From: Chloroflexi bacterium TSY
GTDB lineage: Bacteria; Chloroflexota; Anaerolineae; Caldilineales; Caldilineaceae
Assembly (NCBI GenBank): GCA_019217005.1
Contig: JAHBNG010000179.1
Coordinates: 1 to 24,262 of the forward strand
Direction: 5' to 3'
DNA length: 24,262 nt
The notes beneath the pieces were generated by a model. It did no database searches. It saw only the letters and a program-made list of their open reading frames with translations, and was not told the origin of the DNA. Made by a program: the position numbers and the translations under genes. Of this stretch, positions 7,782-15,998 are shown piece by piece; within the stretch, counting starts at the first letter, position 1, and the number at the start of each line of letters is the position of its first letter.

Positions 7782-8021
7782 ATGAGCCAGCTTCAGCACG
7801 ACCATTCTCACCTTTTTACAATCCGTCTATGGACAGAGAAGACAGACGACGGTCGGGTAGAATATCGCGGTCGGGTACAACATGTCCTCAGCGGAGAAAT
7901 GCGCTTTTTTCGCACTTGGGATAGCTTAACTACGTTTTTGGTGCAGCAAGTGGACGATGGACGAGAGTACGAAGGTTCATTGCAGGATAGTCCATCTAAG
8001 TATTTCCAAGGAAGTGTTTAG
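7782..8021 (+). CDS. Small conserved-looking protein, function unknown (79 aa)
   Basis: From ATG 7782 the protein reads MSQLQHDHSHLFTIRLWTEK, then 'RVEYRGRVQHVLSGEMRFFRTWDSLTTFLVQQV'. I recall short proteins with this layout (an 'F.(V/I)RLW.E', 'V.(W/Y)RG..QHV.SGE..(Y/F)F..W..L..FL' core) from Chloroflexota, frequently near BTAD regulators; their function is unknown. It has no signal peptide or membrane segment and is mostly beta-like with an ending helix. A GTG at 7770 would add four residues. It lies between the decayed regulator and the OsmC lipoprotein. Confidence 0.65.
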   Translation: MSQLQHDHSHLFTIRLWTEKTDDGRVEYRGRVQHVLSGEMRFFRTWDSLTTFLVQQVDDGREYEGSLQDSPSKYFQGSV

Positions 8022-8022
8022 A

Positions 8023-8056
8023 AATAGGACACAGATTGATTGGATTTCCAGGATTT
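8023..8056 (+). repeat. Fragment of the 'GGACACGGATT' repeat
   Basis: AATAGGACACAGATT (8023-8037) differs by one base from the left inner arm of repeat copy A (1305-1319), then diverges into 'GGATTTCCAGGATTTAC'. No matching right arm follows, so it is a partial copy in the leader of the OsmC gene. Confidence 0.5.
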
Positions 8057-8118
8057 ACTAAGTACATTTATTTCGATTGAATTTCTAGACCCTATGTAAC
8101 GAAGAAGAGGAGTAAATT

Positions 8119-9120
8119 ATGAAATTGTTACACAAAAGAGTGTCGGTGCATGTGGGAAGTGTCGCAGCAATTATGCTGGCCTTACTCTTAAGTGCCTGTC
8201 AACCGATTCAACCGGTTCAGCCACTGCCAGAAGCACCGCAATTGGCGACCGCCAGCGTTAGTTCGCAACTTTCCAACCAGCCAGGGCGCGCTATTGTCAG
8301 TGCCCGTGGCAACCATTTCATTGTCGATTCGGTGCCACCCCTCGAGGGACCGAACGAGGAGCTGAACCCATTGGATATGATGTTGGGGTCATTGGCTACC
8401 TGTGGTCTCTTTATTGTCGAACGCGTTGCGCAAGAGTTGGAGCTGCCACTGAATGGCGCAGTTGCTAGGGTAGAGGGGGATCTGGATCCAAGCGTCGTAG
8501 CAGGCTCTGGCAGCGACCCACGGATCCAAATCCTGCGGGTGCATCTAAACATTGATGGAGCCAACGAGGATCAGATTGGCATGTTGGTGGAAAACTTTAT
8601 CGCACGCTGCCCCATCTATACGACCCTTTCTCGTGCGGCAGAGATTGAGATCACCACCAATGATCAGATTACTTCTGTTGCTAAGGAGGGGCTGGCAACG
8701 GCCAGAGTAAGCGCACAGCTCTCCAACCAACCTGGTCGAGCCATTGTGGGCGCCCGCGGTAACCATTTTGTCATCGATTCCGTACCACCGCTGCAAGGCC
8801 CGAACGAGGAACGCAATCCTCTTGATCTCATGCTGGGTGCGCTGGCCACGTGTGGTGCTTTTATCTATGAGCGTGCAGCGCAAGAGATGGACCTGCCATT
8901 AACCGGCATTACGACTGTTGTTGAGGGGGACTTTAACCCACGCGGTGTGGCGAGCATAGGCGTCGATCCACGTATCCAGTCATTGCGCATCAAGATGCAG
9001 CTCCAAGGCGTGGACAAAACAGAAGCCGCCATGCTGACCGAGCAGTTCCAGAGCCGTTGTCCCATTTACACCACACTCAACCGGGCCGCACCGATTGAGA
9101 TTACAACCGAAACAATGTAG
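8119..9120 (+). CDS. Lipoprotein with two tandem OsmC/Ohr-like domains
   Basis: The 333-residue protein starts after a strong AGAGGAG site (8106-8112). It has a lipoprotein signal peptide: basic start, hydrophobic run, lipobox LLLSAC with C27 as the lipidated residue. Two OsmC-like domains follow with an exact 150-residue period: 'SAQLSNQPGRAIV' begins at about 49 and 199, and 'NPLDxMLGxLATCG' gives C95 and C245. 'RCPIYTTL' gives C164 and C314. These Cys pairs sit where OsmC/Ohr peroxidatic and resolving cysteines occur, so thiol-based peroxide reduction or redox-related binding at the outer face of the membrane is plausible. OsmC proteins are normally cytoplasmic single-domain dimers, so this looks like a covalent exported dimer. 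Activity has not been shown and reductant supply outside the cytoplasm is unclear. Confidence 0.85.
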   Translation: MKLLHKRVSVHVGSVAAIMLALLLSACQPIQPVQPLPEAPQLATASVSSQLSNQPGRAIVSARGNHFIVDSVPPLEGPNEELNPLDMMLGSLATCGLFIVERVAQELELPLNGAVARVEGDLDPSVVAGSGSDPRIQILRVHLNIDGANEDQIGMLVENFIARCPIYTTLSRAAEIEITTNDQITSVAKEGLATARVSAQLSNQPGRAIVGARGNHFVIDSVPPLQGPNEERNPLDLMLGALATCGAFIYERAAQEMDLPLTGITTVVEGDFNPRGVASIGVDPRIQSLRIKMQLQGVDKTEAAMLTEQFQSRCPIYTTLNRAAPIEITTETM

Positions 9121-9215
9121 CGAAGATGCATAGAATCACTGTCTTGACAGGAGCGCGCAAGTGATACGATGTATCGGCACTCATTGCGTGGGGCAATTGA
9201 AGAAGTTAATCTCGA

Positions 9216-9251
9216 AACTGGGTAGAATCTGCCCAGTTCTTCTGCTATAAT
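9216..9251 (+). promoter_or_regulatory. Promoter with overlapping palindrome for the toxin-antitoxin pair
   Basis: TGCTATAAT (9243-9251) is a perfect extended -10. Immediately upstream, AACTGGG (9216-9222) and CCCAGTT (9232-9238) form an inverted repeat covering the -35 position. This is a typical place for an autoregulatory operator; operator function is inferred. Confidence 0.6.
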
Positions 9252-9323
9252 GGGGATATGAATTCGTTTATACAAAGTTGGTGTTTCAAAACACACCATA
9301 CACCAAATTAGCGAATTTTCCGT

Positions 9324-9617
9324 ATGTACGAAATTGATTTTACTCGTGAGGCCCTAAAAGATCTAATGGCCTTCAGAAAGTTCGAGCAGCAGATAATCCT
9401 GTCAGGCATTGATACCCAACTTGTGTATGAGCCAATGGTTGAAACACGTAATCGATTTCGGATGCCTCCCAACGAAGTTGCTGAATGGGAGTTCCGGTTT
9501 GATAAATACCGAGTGTTTTACAATGTGGCGGATGATGTACAAATTGTTAGTATTGAAGTTGTCGATTTCAAAAGAAGCAATCAGCTTTTTGTACGCGGCA
9601 AACGGAGAGATTTATGA
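9324..9617 (+). CDS. RelE/ParE- or HigB-like toxin of a type II toxin-antitoxin pair
   Basis: The 97-residue basic protein begins MYEIDFTREALKDL. Its core 'AEWEFRFDKYRVFYNVADDVQIVSIEVVDFKRSN' is the RelE/ParE superfamily fold (helical start, then 'E.R...YRVFY' and 'V.I..V' strands). Members are ribosome-dependent mRNA endonucleases or gyrase poisons; which applies here cannot be told. The stop overlaps the antitoxin start (ATGA at 9614-9617), so the toxin comes first, as in HigBA-type pairs. A strong extended -10 promoter lies 70 bp upstream. Both genes are intact. Confidence 0.8.
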   Translation: MYEIDFTREALKDLMAFRKFEQQIILSGIDTQLVYEPMVETRNRFRMPPNEVAEWEFRFDKYRVFYNVADDVQIVSIEVVDFKRSNQLFVRGKRRDL

Positions 9618-9895
9618 ATGTTGTAACTGTTCCAACAGAACAGGAATTCTTATTCGACCTCCTCATGAAGGCAGGAGAGGAAGGTATAATTTTACAGACG
9701 AATGACGGACGACAATTTGTATTGGTGTCGCTTGAGGAGTGGCAAGGCTTCGATGTTGGAGACAGTGATGATTTTGAAGAGGAAGTCAGGGCAACATCAG
9801 AGAATAAGGCACTAATGGCTTTTTTGGCAGAACGGAAGAGTGATGGAGAACGCATACCGATGAAGGATGTCAAAAAGCTATTGGGATTTAGTTAG
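9614..9895 (+). CDS. Antitoxin partner
   Basis: The 93-residue acidic protein contains 'EEGIILQTNDGRQFVLVSLEEWQ' (about residues 22-44), the sort of short strand-rich region seen in small Phd/AbrB-like antitoxins. A strongly acidic segment 'GDSDDFEEEVRATSENKALMAFLAERK' follows, suited to wrapping a basic toxin. It ends 'MKDVKKLLGFS'. Its role is assigned mainly from translational overlap with the toxin. No helix-turn-helix is obvious. Confidence 0.72.
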   Translation: MNVVTVPTEQEFLFDLLMKAGEEGIILQTNDGRQFVLVSLEEWQGFDVGDSDDFEEEVRATSENKALMAFLAERKSDGERIPMKDVKKLLGFS

Positions 9896-9906
9896 CAAGT
9901 TGTGGG

Positions 9907-10039
9907 TCGGTCTATATGCAGGCGAACGTATGCCTCCTGTCTCTTCGGCTGGTTCACGCCAAACCTCATGTGAAGTTAAATCCGGAGCGAATTTTCCCTT
10001 ATGCTATGCTCGAATCATCCTGACATTGGTATAGACCGA
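9907..10039. repeat. Widely spaced 10-bp inverted repeat upstream of the epimerase gene
   Basis: TCGGTCTATA (9907-9916) and TATAGACCGA (10030-10039) are perfect reverse complements, 113 nt apart, bracketing the gap between the antitoxin and the epimerase gene. They could be a DNA-looping operator pair or the relic tips of an element. The evidence is only the sequence. Confidence 0.4.
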
Positions 10040-10074
10040 TTCCCATCACGAACAACAACGCAGGAACAGAAATT

Positions 10075-11503
10075 ATGTCCTACCAAGATCCCCAATTTCT
10101 ACGCAATCACATTCAACGTATTCTCTCTTTCTACCATCCAGTCTGCATTGATGAAAAGTTTGGCGGCTATATCAATCAATTACATGATGATGGATCCATC
10201 TTTGACCGGATGACGAAACACCTCGTAGGGACCTGCCGCTTTATCTACAACTACTCTCTGGCGTCAATGATGTTTGAGGAGCCAAAATATCGAGACGCGG
10301 CAGCACATGGTCTGATATTTCTCCAAGAAGCACACCGTCAACCCGACGGTGGTTTTGCTTGGGTGCTCCAAGGGCGTGAAGTCGAAGATGGCACACGTCA
10401 CTGTTATGGACATGCCTTTGTGCTGCTAGCGGCGGCTGGTGCCACCAAGGCAGACGTCGACGGTGCACGCCCGCTACTTTCGGAGATTTATGATCTTCTA
10501 GAGAATCGCTTCTGGGATCCAACTGCACAACTCTATGTCGATGAGATCAAGGCAGAAGGCTGGAGCCAGATTGATGCCTACCGCGGCCAGAACGCCAATA
10601 TGCACATGTGCGAGGCAATGCTTTGCGCTTTTGAGGCAACTCAAGAGACCCGCTATCTGGAACGTTCCCATCTGCTGGCAAAGCGTATTTGTGTTGACTT
10701 GGCCAACAAAGCTGATGGTCTGATCTGGGAGCACTACAAGATCGATTGGAGCCACGATTGGGAGTATCAGTAGATCCAAATTTCAGGTTTTGAGAGAGAA
10801 TTCTGGCTAAACAGTTGACATAAATACAAATTTGCCGGTCGATATCTAGCTTTTGCGTTAGATTTGGGCGATTTTCAGATATGAAATAGGTTGTTTTCTG
10901 TAACCGAAATCTGAATAAATGACTCCAAAATCCCTGCAATCTCGACTGAAAATAGCCAAAAACGCCAAATTTGGATCTACTGAGTATAATAAAGATGATC
11001 CGAAAAATCTATTCCGTCCCTATGGATATCTTCCCAGTCACTTTACCGAATGGGCCAAACTGTTGCTGATTCTCGAGCGTTACCACCCGCAAGAATGGAT
11101 GTTGGTGCGTGCCCAGAAGCTCTTTGATACAGCGCTAGAGACCTGTTGGGATGAAGAGAATGATGGAATGCACTATGCCTTCGCACCAGATGGGCAAATC
11201 CTAGATCGGGACCGTTATTATTGGGTATTGTCTGAAACTTTCGCTGCCGCGGCGCTCCTGGCGCTCCGGACCAAAGAGGAGCGCTATTGGAGATGGTATG
11301 ACAAAGCATGGACATTCTCCAATCAATATTTCGTTGATCACAAATATGGCGGTTGGTATCGCATCTTGAACGAAAAAAATCAGAAGTATGATGAGTTGAA
11401 AAGCCCGCCGTCCAAAACGGATTATCATCCATTGGCTGCTTGCTATGAGACCTTGGAGGCGATGCGCCTGGCAGGATATCAGCATCATATTTCCAATGAT
11501 TGA
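10075..11503 (+). pseudogene. N-acylglucosamine 2-epimerase (AGE) family gene split by a 215-bp element
   Basis: Residues 1-231 (to 10767) read 'MSYQDPQFLRNHIQRIL...FGGYINQL', 'YGHAFVLLAAA', 'GQNANMHMCEAMLCAFE', 'GLIWEHYKIDWSHDWEY'. After the element the same protein resumes at 10988 with 'NKDDPKNLFRPYGYLPSHFTEWAKLLL', 'DRYYWVLSETFAAAALL', 'YGGWYRIL', 'TDYHPLAACYETLEAM'. This is the (alpha/alpha)6 barrel of AGE/mannose-cellobiose 2-epimerases, with the conserved His-rich motifs. Joined, the product is 402 residues, the usual length. The element puts an in-frame TAG directly after Y231. An ATG inside the element (10919) is in frame with the second half, so a separate C-terminal fragment could be made, but the barrel would be cut. 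A ribosome binding site (AGGA, 10062-10065) precedes the start. The expected intact role is sugar C2 epimerisation or isomerisation in the cytoplasm. Confidence 0.9.
10768..10982 (+). mobile_element. 215-bp MITE-like element, copy 1 (inside the epimerase gene)
   Basis: The ends are CAGTAGATCCAAATTT and its perfect inverted copy (16 bp). The flanks are AGTAT (10763-10767) and AGTAT (10983-10987), a perfect 5-bp target duplication. It is 215 bp long and encodes no transposase. It differs from copy 3 by two substitutions. A conserved TTGACATAAATAC lies about 50 bp from the left end and could be part of a promoter. Removing the element plus one AGTAT rejoins the epimerase frame exactly. Confidence 0.95.
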
Positions 11504-11522
11504 CGATCCCAAACAAAATTTT

Positions 11523-11669
11523 ATACCGCACTCGGTACCTTCTCAATAAATAGCGGTTGGATAGATCCGAGCTTCCCGGAAGGGGTCAAGAATAGTACCG
11601 CAATCGAAACCACACGTGACCCCTTCCGGGAAGCTCTCACCCCATTTTATTGAGATGATACCGCACTCG
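11523..11669. repeat. Foldback element bounded by 12-bp direct repeats
   Basis: ATACCGCACTCG occurs at 11523-11534 and again at 11658-11669. Between these direct repeats are outer arms TCTCAATAAA (11541-11550) and TTTATTGAGA (11646-11655), and perfect 20-bp inner arms GAGCTTCCCGGAAGGGGTCA (11569-11588) and its complement (11617-11636). The remainder of the 11504-11891 gap shows no gene. The layout resembles a small foldback transposon with a long target duplication, or a large RNA hairpin. Confidence 0.7.
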
Positions 11670-11891
11670 CTCATAAACTTAAAATAAATTCGCTGGCTCG
11701 CGCGCTTTGTCGCCCTGCGTTGATGGACGGTCAGAAAACAGTTTGGAATAACCTGTAGGGACATGAGGTATGGCGGGAGATCACTTTCTGAACTGGGGAT
11801 TAGCTACACCGCCATTCCTCGTGTCCGTCTCGTTTGCCGAATTTAATTTTGAATGTCCATAAACGCCGGTCTAACATAGAAGAAATCATCA

Positions 11892-13274
11892 ATGCCAAAC
11901 ATTATTATTGCCTCTTGTTTCCAAGAAACCAATTCGTTCAATCCAAATCCAACAATTTATAGTGACTTTTCGGTCTTCCGAGGGCAGGCCCTTCTCAATG
12001 CAGGTATGGCGGAAATTACGCAGGCATGTTGGGAGCAGATTGCTGGTGAGTGCCTTGACGCGATTGAGAAAGAGAGCACGGGAGCAGACGCTCTCTATTT
12101 TGCCATGCATGGCGCCATGGCGGTCGAATCCGAAACAGATCCGGAAGGCTATCTTTTGGAAGAAGTCCGCAACCGTCTGGGCACAGATATTCCCATCGTG
12201 GTTTCGCTCGACATGCACGGCACCATTACTCGCCGGATGCTGCAACAGATGGACGGCGTCGCCATTCTCCATACTTATCCCCACATCGATTGGTTTCAAT
12301 TGGGAGAACGAACCGCTGTCCAACTGCTGAGAATTCTGGATGGCGCATGCCCCGTCATCGGCACGGTCTATACACCAACAATGGTGCGCGGCGATGAGCT
12401 CAAAACCGCAACCGGTGTCTTTGGTACGTTCATCCGCCATTGCAAGAGACTCGAAGAGAGCGATGACGTTCTGGGAGCGGGCATTATGTTGGGGCATCCG
12501 CCAACCGACGTGCCAGAGCAAGGGTCGCGTGTGATCATTGTCACGGACAACAATCGAACACTTGCTGAAAAGGAAGCGCTCGCGTTGGGTCGAGATTTTT
12601 GGGCCATGCGTAAACGGATGCAGTGCGTCTTACACAGTGTCGAAGAAGCAATCGAAATTGCACAGAAGAGCACCGGTCCTGTGATCTTTAGCGACGCAGC
12701 CGACGCAACCAGTTCGGGTGCCACGGGCGCAAGTAATGTGATTCTCAAGGGGCTTTTGGAGAGCAATTACCAAGGATCGGTTCTCTTCCCCATTCGAGAT
12801 GCACTGGCTGTAGAACGTGCCTTTGCCGTGGGCATCGGCAGCACCATCACTCTTCCATTGGGGGGGACCGTGGACTTTCGTTTTACGCCCATAGAAGTAG
12901 AGGCAACGGTCGAGCTTCTCTCCAACGGTCGATACATAGACGAGCAAGGTGAGATCTGTTTTGGGGGGCCGATCGCTGTGCTCAGAACTGGCTCGATCAC
13001 CATTGTCGTATCCGCCGAACCTGCTGTTCTTTGTGACTATTCCATGTATTTTGGCATTGGCCAGGATCCAAGACATTTCGACTTGGTCATCATCAAATTG
13101 CCCCACACCCCCCATGAACAGTATGATGCTTGGGCCGTTCGAAACCTGACGATCGATGTGCCCGGTGCAGCCAGCCCCAACATCAAGACCTTGAATCATC
13201 AGCTTGTTTCACAGCCGATTTATCCGCTCGATGAAGAGATGGACTTTACGCCGCAAGTGGAGATCATTGTGTAG
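11892..13274 (+). CDS. M81 family (MlrC-like) metallopeptidase
   Basis: The 460-residue protein opens MPNIIIASCFQETNSFNP, the E-T-N-x-F signature of the MlrC (DUF1485) N-terminal domain. 'ALYFAMHGAM' (68-76), 'PIVVSLDMHGTI' (101-112, D107 and H109) and 'HTYPHIDWFQLGERT' (127-141) are the metal-site motifs. 'DAADATSSGATGASNVIL' and the C-terminal block 'GPIAVLRTG...FGIGQDPRHFDLVIIKLPHTPHEQYDAW' match the MlrC C-terminal domain. MlrC was described for linearised microcystin degradation, but most homologues act on unknown small peptides or amides; microcystin is not implied here. It is full length and cytoplasmic. The next gene follows after 21 bp, suggesting one transcript. Confidence 0.88.
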   Translation: MPNIIIASCFQETNSFNPNPTIYSDFSVFRGQALLNAGMAEITQACWEQIAGECLDAIEKESTGADALYFAMHGAMAVESETDPEGYLLEEVRNRLGTDIPIVVSLDMHGTITRRMLQQMDGVAILHTYPHIDWFQLGERTAVQLLRILDGACPVIGTVYTPTMVRGDELKTATGVFGTFIRHCKRLEESDDVLGAGIMLGHPPTDVPEQGSRVIIVTDNNRTLAEKEALALGRDFWAMRKRMQCVLHSVEEAIEIAQKSTGPVIFSDAADATSSGATGASNVILKGLLESNYQGSVLFPIRDALAVERAFAVGIGSTITLPLGGTVDFRFTPIEVEATVELLSNGRYIDEQGEICFGGPIAVLRTGSITIVVSAEPAVLCDYSMYFGIGQDPRHFDLVIIKLPHTPHEQYDAWAVRNLTIDVPGAASPNIKTLNHQLVSQPIYPLDEEMDFTPQVEIIV

Positions 13275-13295
13275 CTGTGATAGCAAAGGGGATAC

Positions 13296-14228
13296 ATGCT
13301 GAACGTTGAAACATATAACCTAATGATGGAGACGATGGGTGCCTTTTTTGGCGCAATGGGAAAAGTACAGGCGGACTCAAAATCCCCACCCCCTGAACGT
13401 CCACCCATTTTGCAACTGCGCGGAGGTTACGCAGAGAGTCCAAGTTGGTACATGATCCAGGCCGCAGAGTTTGAGCCAGAGCCGTTGACGGTCGAAAATC
13501 TGCGCGTACGTGATACATATGCAGCTCCTCGTCTTGTTCAGGCATTGCTCGATCTTCTGGCGAGTGAGAAATGGTTGGCTCAACGTGGAACCGAATATTA
13601 CCTAACCGACGCTGGTCGCGCAATCTTGAAGCAGATTCAGTCTCGTCCGGTTCAGTTAATGCAAGGGCTAGAGCCAATTCCGGACGCAGACTTAATCCGT
13701 TTAGAGTCTTTGCTGCGGCGGCTGATTGATGCCAGCTTGCAGCAGACCACAGAACCAGGGGTCTGGTGTTTGGTCCATTCACGCAATCGGGCACCTTCGG
13801 AGGAAGCAACGGCTCTTGAAAAGATATTTCACTACTTTTCAGACTTTAACGCGTTTCGTGATGATGCCCACATGGCTGCCTTTCAACCCCAAGAACCACG
13901 CGGCCATGTATGGGAAGCATTCGCGTTCGTGGCCGATGGCAACACTGATTCCGCTCTGTCACTTTTTGATCAGCTTGCGTACCGAGGTTACACAGCAGAG
14001 GAATATGCCCAAGCGCTTGCTGACGTGACGCGGCGTGGTTGGCTGGAACGAATGGACTCGACAAATCGGTTTTCGATGACGAATGAAGGTCGGCAGGTGC
14101 GCGAACAGGTAGAGAAGTTGACCGACACATATTTCTATACATCTTGGTTGGTGCTTTCTGATACAGAGGTTGAGGAGGTCCACTCCTTGCTGAGGCAACT
14201 TCGTGATGGGTTACAAAAGCTGAGCTAG
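13296..14228 (+). CDS. Possible two-domain winged-helix protein, function unknown
   Basis: The 310-residue protein has no family I can name. Two stretches look like winged helices: residues 73-112 ('DTYAAPRLVQALLDLLASEKWLAQRGTEYYLTDAGRAIL') and 232-275 ('YTAEEYAQALADVTRRGWLERMDSTNRFSMTNEGRQV'). Each ends in the 'YxLTxxGR'-like wing of MarR/PadR-type repeats. Between them is an alpha-rich region (131-215). There is no signal peptide or membrane segment. It starts 21 bp after the MlrC stop with a weak AAAGGGG site and could regulate or accompany that gene. DNA binding is inference. Confidence 0.6.
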   Translation: MLNVETYNLMMETMGAFFGAMGKVQADSKSPPPERPPILQLRGGYAESPSWYMIQAAEFEPEPLTVENLRVRDTYAAPRLVQALLDLLASEKWLAQRGTEYYLTDAGRAILKQIQSRPVQLMQGLEPIPDADLIRLESLLRRLIDASLQQTTEPGVWCLVHSRNRAPSEEATALEKIFHYFSDFNAFRDDAHMAAFQPQEPRGHVWEAFAFVADGNTDSALSLFDQLAYRGYTAEEYAQALADVTRRGWLERMDSTNRFSMTNEGRQVREQVEKLTDTYFYTSWLVLSDTEVEEVHSLLRQLRDGLQKLS

Positions 14229-14353
14229 CCCTAATGATTTAGGAACAAGAATTTAAAAACATGTACAGTTTGTGTGAGATTTGAGATTGCAAGATTCGAG
14301 ATTACACGCGTCCAATCTCTCAATGCCCAAGTGATTTACGGCCCATTCCTTAG

Positions 14354-15852
14354 CTCGACTTTGTACAATTTGGGCACATTAAAAAGTTAATAAAGAAGGA
14401 ACAAAAGGGAAGCTGATGTAAGATAGGAGTGAGAAAACAACTATCAAAGAGAGGAGAGCCCAATGTTCCTTCCAGCAGAAATAATCCCGTTGTTCGAGAG
14501 CTTTCGCCCAGTCTTCACAGAACCGACGTACCAAAAGGCACTGGTCTTGGTGATAGGGACGGTGTTAACGAAGGGAAGACGAACGGTGACAGCGGCGTTG
14601 AGAGTGATGGGATTGGAGCAAGAGGGGAGACTGGTCCAAGTATCACCATGTGCTGAATCGAGCAAAGTGGGATGGATTGATGTTGAGCTATATCTTACTG
14701 CACTTGATTGTGGATACGTTTGTGGTCATGGGAGCGCCAGTCGAGATAACGGTAGACGAGACGCTAGAAAGGCGCTGGGGTCCCAAGATCAGCAAACGAG
14801 GACACTGGCGAGATAGCCTGGCGTCAGGCCGGAAGATGAGCGTAAGCACGAGCGGATTGCGGTGGCTGGTCTTCTGTGTGGTGGTCAAGTTGCCGTGGAG
14901 TGACCTCTACTGGTCAATGCCCTTTCTGAGCGTCTTACTCACAACACCGAAAGTCAGCGAAACGCTCAACCAGCGCCACCGAACAGTGGCGAAACGAACC
15001 ATGCAGGTGGTGGCCTGGCTGCGTCGAGCTTTGCCAGGTCGAGAAATCAAGCTCATCGGCGATGGGGCTTACAGTGTGATCGAGTTGGGCTTGTGCTGTC
15101 AATCCCAAGGAGTCACCTTGATTGCGCCTCTGCGCCTGGATGCGCGTCTCTTTGACTATCCACCCTCCCGTTTGAAACCTGACGGCACAAAACGACCTGG
15201 TCGTCCTCCTGTCGTTGGGCAGCGACTGCCCAAGCTGGAAGATGTTGCCCTCTTCCAAACCACCTGTTGGCACCGCTGCCGCATTGACTGGTATGGGGGA
15301 GAATCTGAAGTCGTCGACTGGGCCACTGGTATTGCCTTTTGGTACTCTACCGGCACAACTCCGCTCCTTCTGCGCTGGGTTTTAGTCCGCGATCCCAAAG
15401 GCCAAGCTGAGACCGTCGCTTACTTCTCCACCGATATTCATCAGGCTGCCCCCCACATCATCGCTGATTTCGTCAAACGTTGGTCCATTGAAGTCTCTTT
15501 CGAGGAAGCCAGAGCTCACCTCGGTGTCGAAACTCAGCGCCAGTGGAGTGACTTGGCCATTGAGAGGACTACTCCTGCTCTCTTTGGTCTTTTCAGCCTT
15601 GTCATCTTGATGGCTCATGCCTTCTCTCCTGATGGCTCTATCCCTTTGCCTCAAGCTGCTTGGTATCACAAGACTCACGCCACCTTCCATGACCTCCTCT
15701 CTCTGGTTCGCCGCCGCTTATGGTGCCATTTCCTTTTCCAGACATCTCACTTTTCACCTGATCTTCGTTTATTCTCTCCCTCTCAGGTGAACACCTTACT
15801 TTCTGCTGTCTGTTATTAACTTTTTAATGTGCTTAAAACTTACAAAGTCTAG
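14354..15852 (+). mobile_element. IS701-like insertion sequence, 1499 bp
   Basis: Imperfect 40-bp terminal inverted repeats (34 of 40 matching) lie at 14354-14393 and 15813-15852; the innermost 20 bp, GCACATTAAAAAGTTAATAA, are perfect. CTTAG flanks both sides (14349-14353 and 15853-15857). Its TTAG part fits the YTAR target known for IS701-type elements. It carries one transposase gene, frameshifted. The right flank touches a separate palindromic element at 15856. Confidence 0.85.
14463..15819 (+). pseudogene. IS701-like DDE transposase, frameshifted
   Basis: A strong site (GGAGAG) precedes ATG 14463. The first 54 codons ('MFLPAEIIPLFESFRPVFTE...RVMGLEQEG') are in one frame. The remainder ('DWSKYHHVLNRAKWDG' onward) is in the next, reached by dropping one base of the GGGG run at 14624-14627 (GAGGGGAGAC where GAGGGAGAC would code E-G-D). 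The DDE residues are visible: Asp in 'EITVDETLERRWG', Asp in 'KLIGDGAYSV', and Glu in 'KRWSIEVSFEEARAHLG'. That last block is the Y/R...E...K-like region of IS4/IS701 enzymes. A programmed +1 shift is possible but unusual for this family, so an inactivating insertion is favoured. The element could still move if a sister copy supplies transposase. Confidence 0.85.
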
Positions 15853-15855
15853 CTT

Positions 15856-15987
15856 AGAGCGTGTTTTAAAAGTGCCAAAGTGTGTCATTCTGAGTGGAGG
15901 AACGGAGCGAAGAATCTGCTTTTTGCACTTGGAACGTGAGCTTCTTCGTCCCAAAGCCTCCTCAGAATGACTTTTAAAACACGCTCT
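15856..15987. repeat. 132-bp palindromic element with 18-bp perfect ends
   Basis: AGAGCGTGTTTTAAAAGT (15856-15873) and its exact complement (15970-15987) bound a segment containing GTCATTCTGAGTGGAGG and a matching CCTCCTCAGAATGAC. The whole can fold into one long hairpin. It lies between the IS and the sulfatase stop, which are convergent, so it may also stop transcription. No clear target duplication was found. A lone end of the same type occurs at 19361. Confidence 0.75.
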
Positions 15988-15998
15988 TTGAGCCGCTC

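Noticed and set aside
12630..13199. 189-codon minus-strand ORF opposite the MlrC gene
   Set aside because: The plus strand carries a complete, motif-bearing MlrC protein; the antisense frame has no recognisable features.
13264..13809. 181-codon minus-strand ORF opposite the winged-helix-like gene
   Set aside because: Low-complexity composition and no start signal; the plus-strand gene follows MlrC closely and is better supported.
14463..15819. Programmed frameshift in the IS transposase
   Set aside because: The shift is +1 at a GGGG run without a recognised slippery heptamer, and IS701-type transposases are usually one ORF, so a one-base insertion is simpler.
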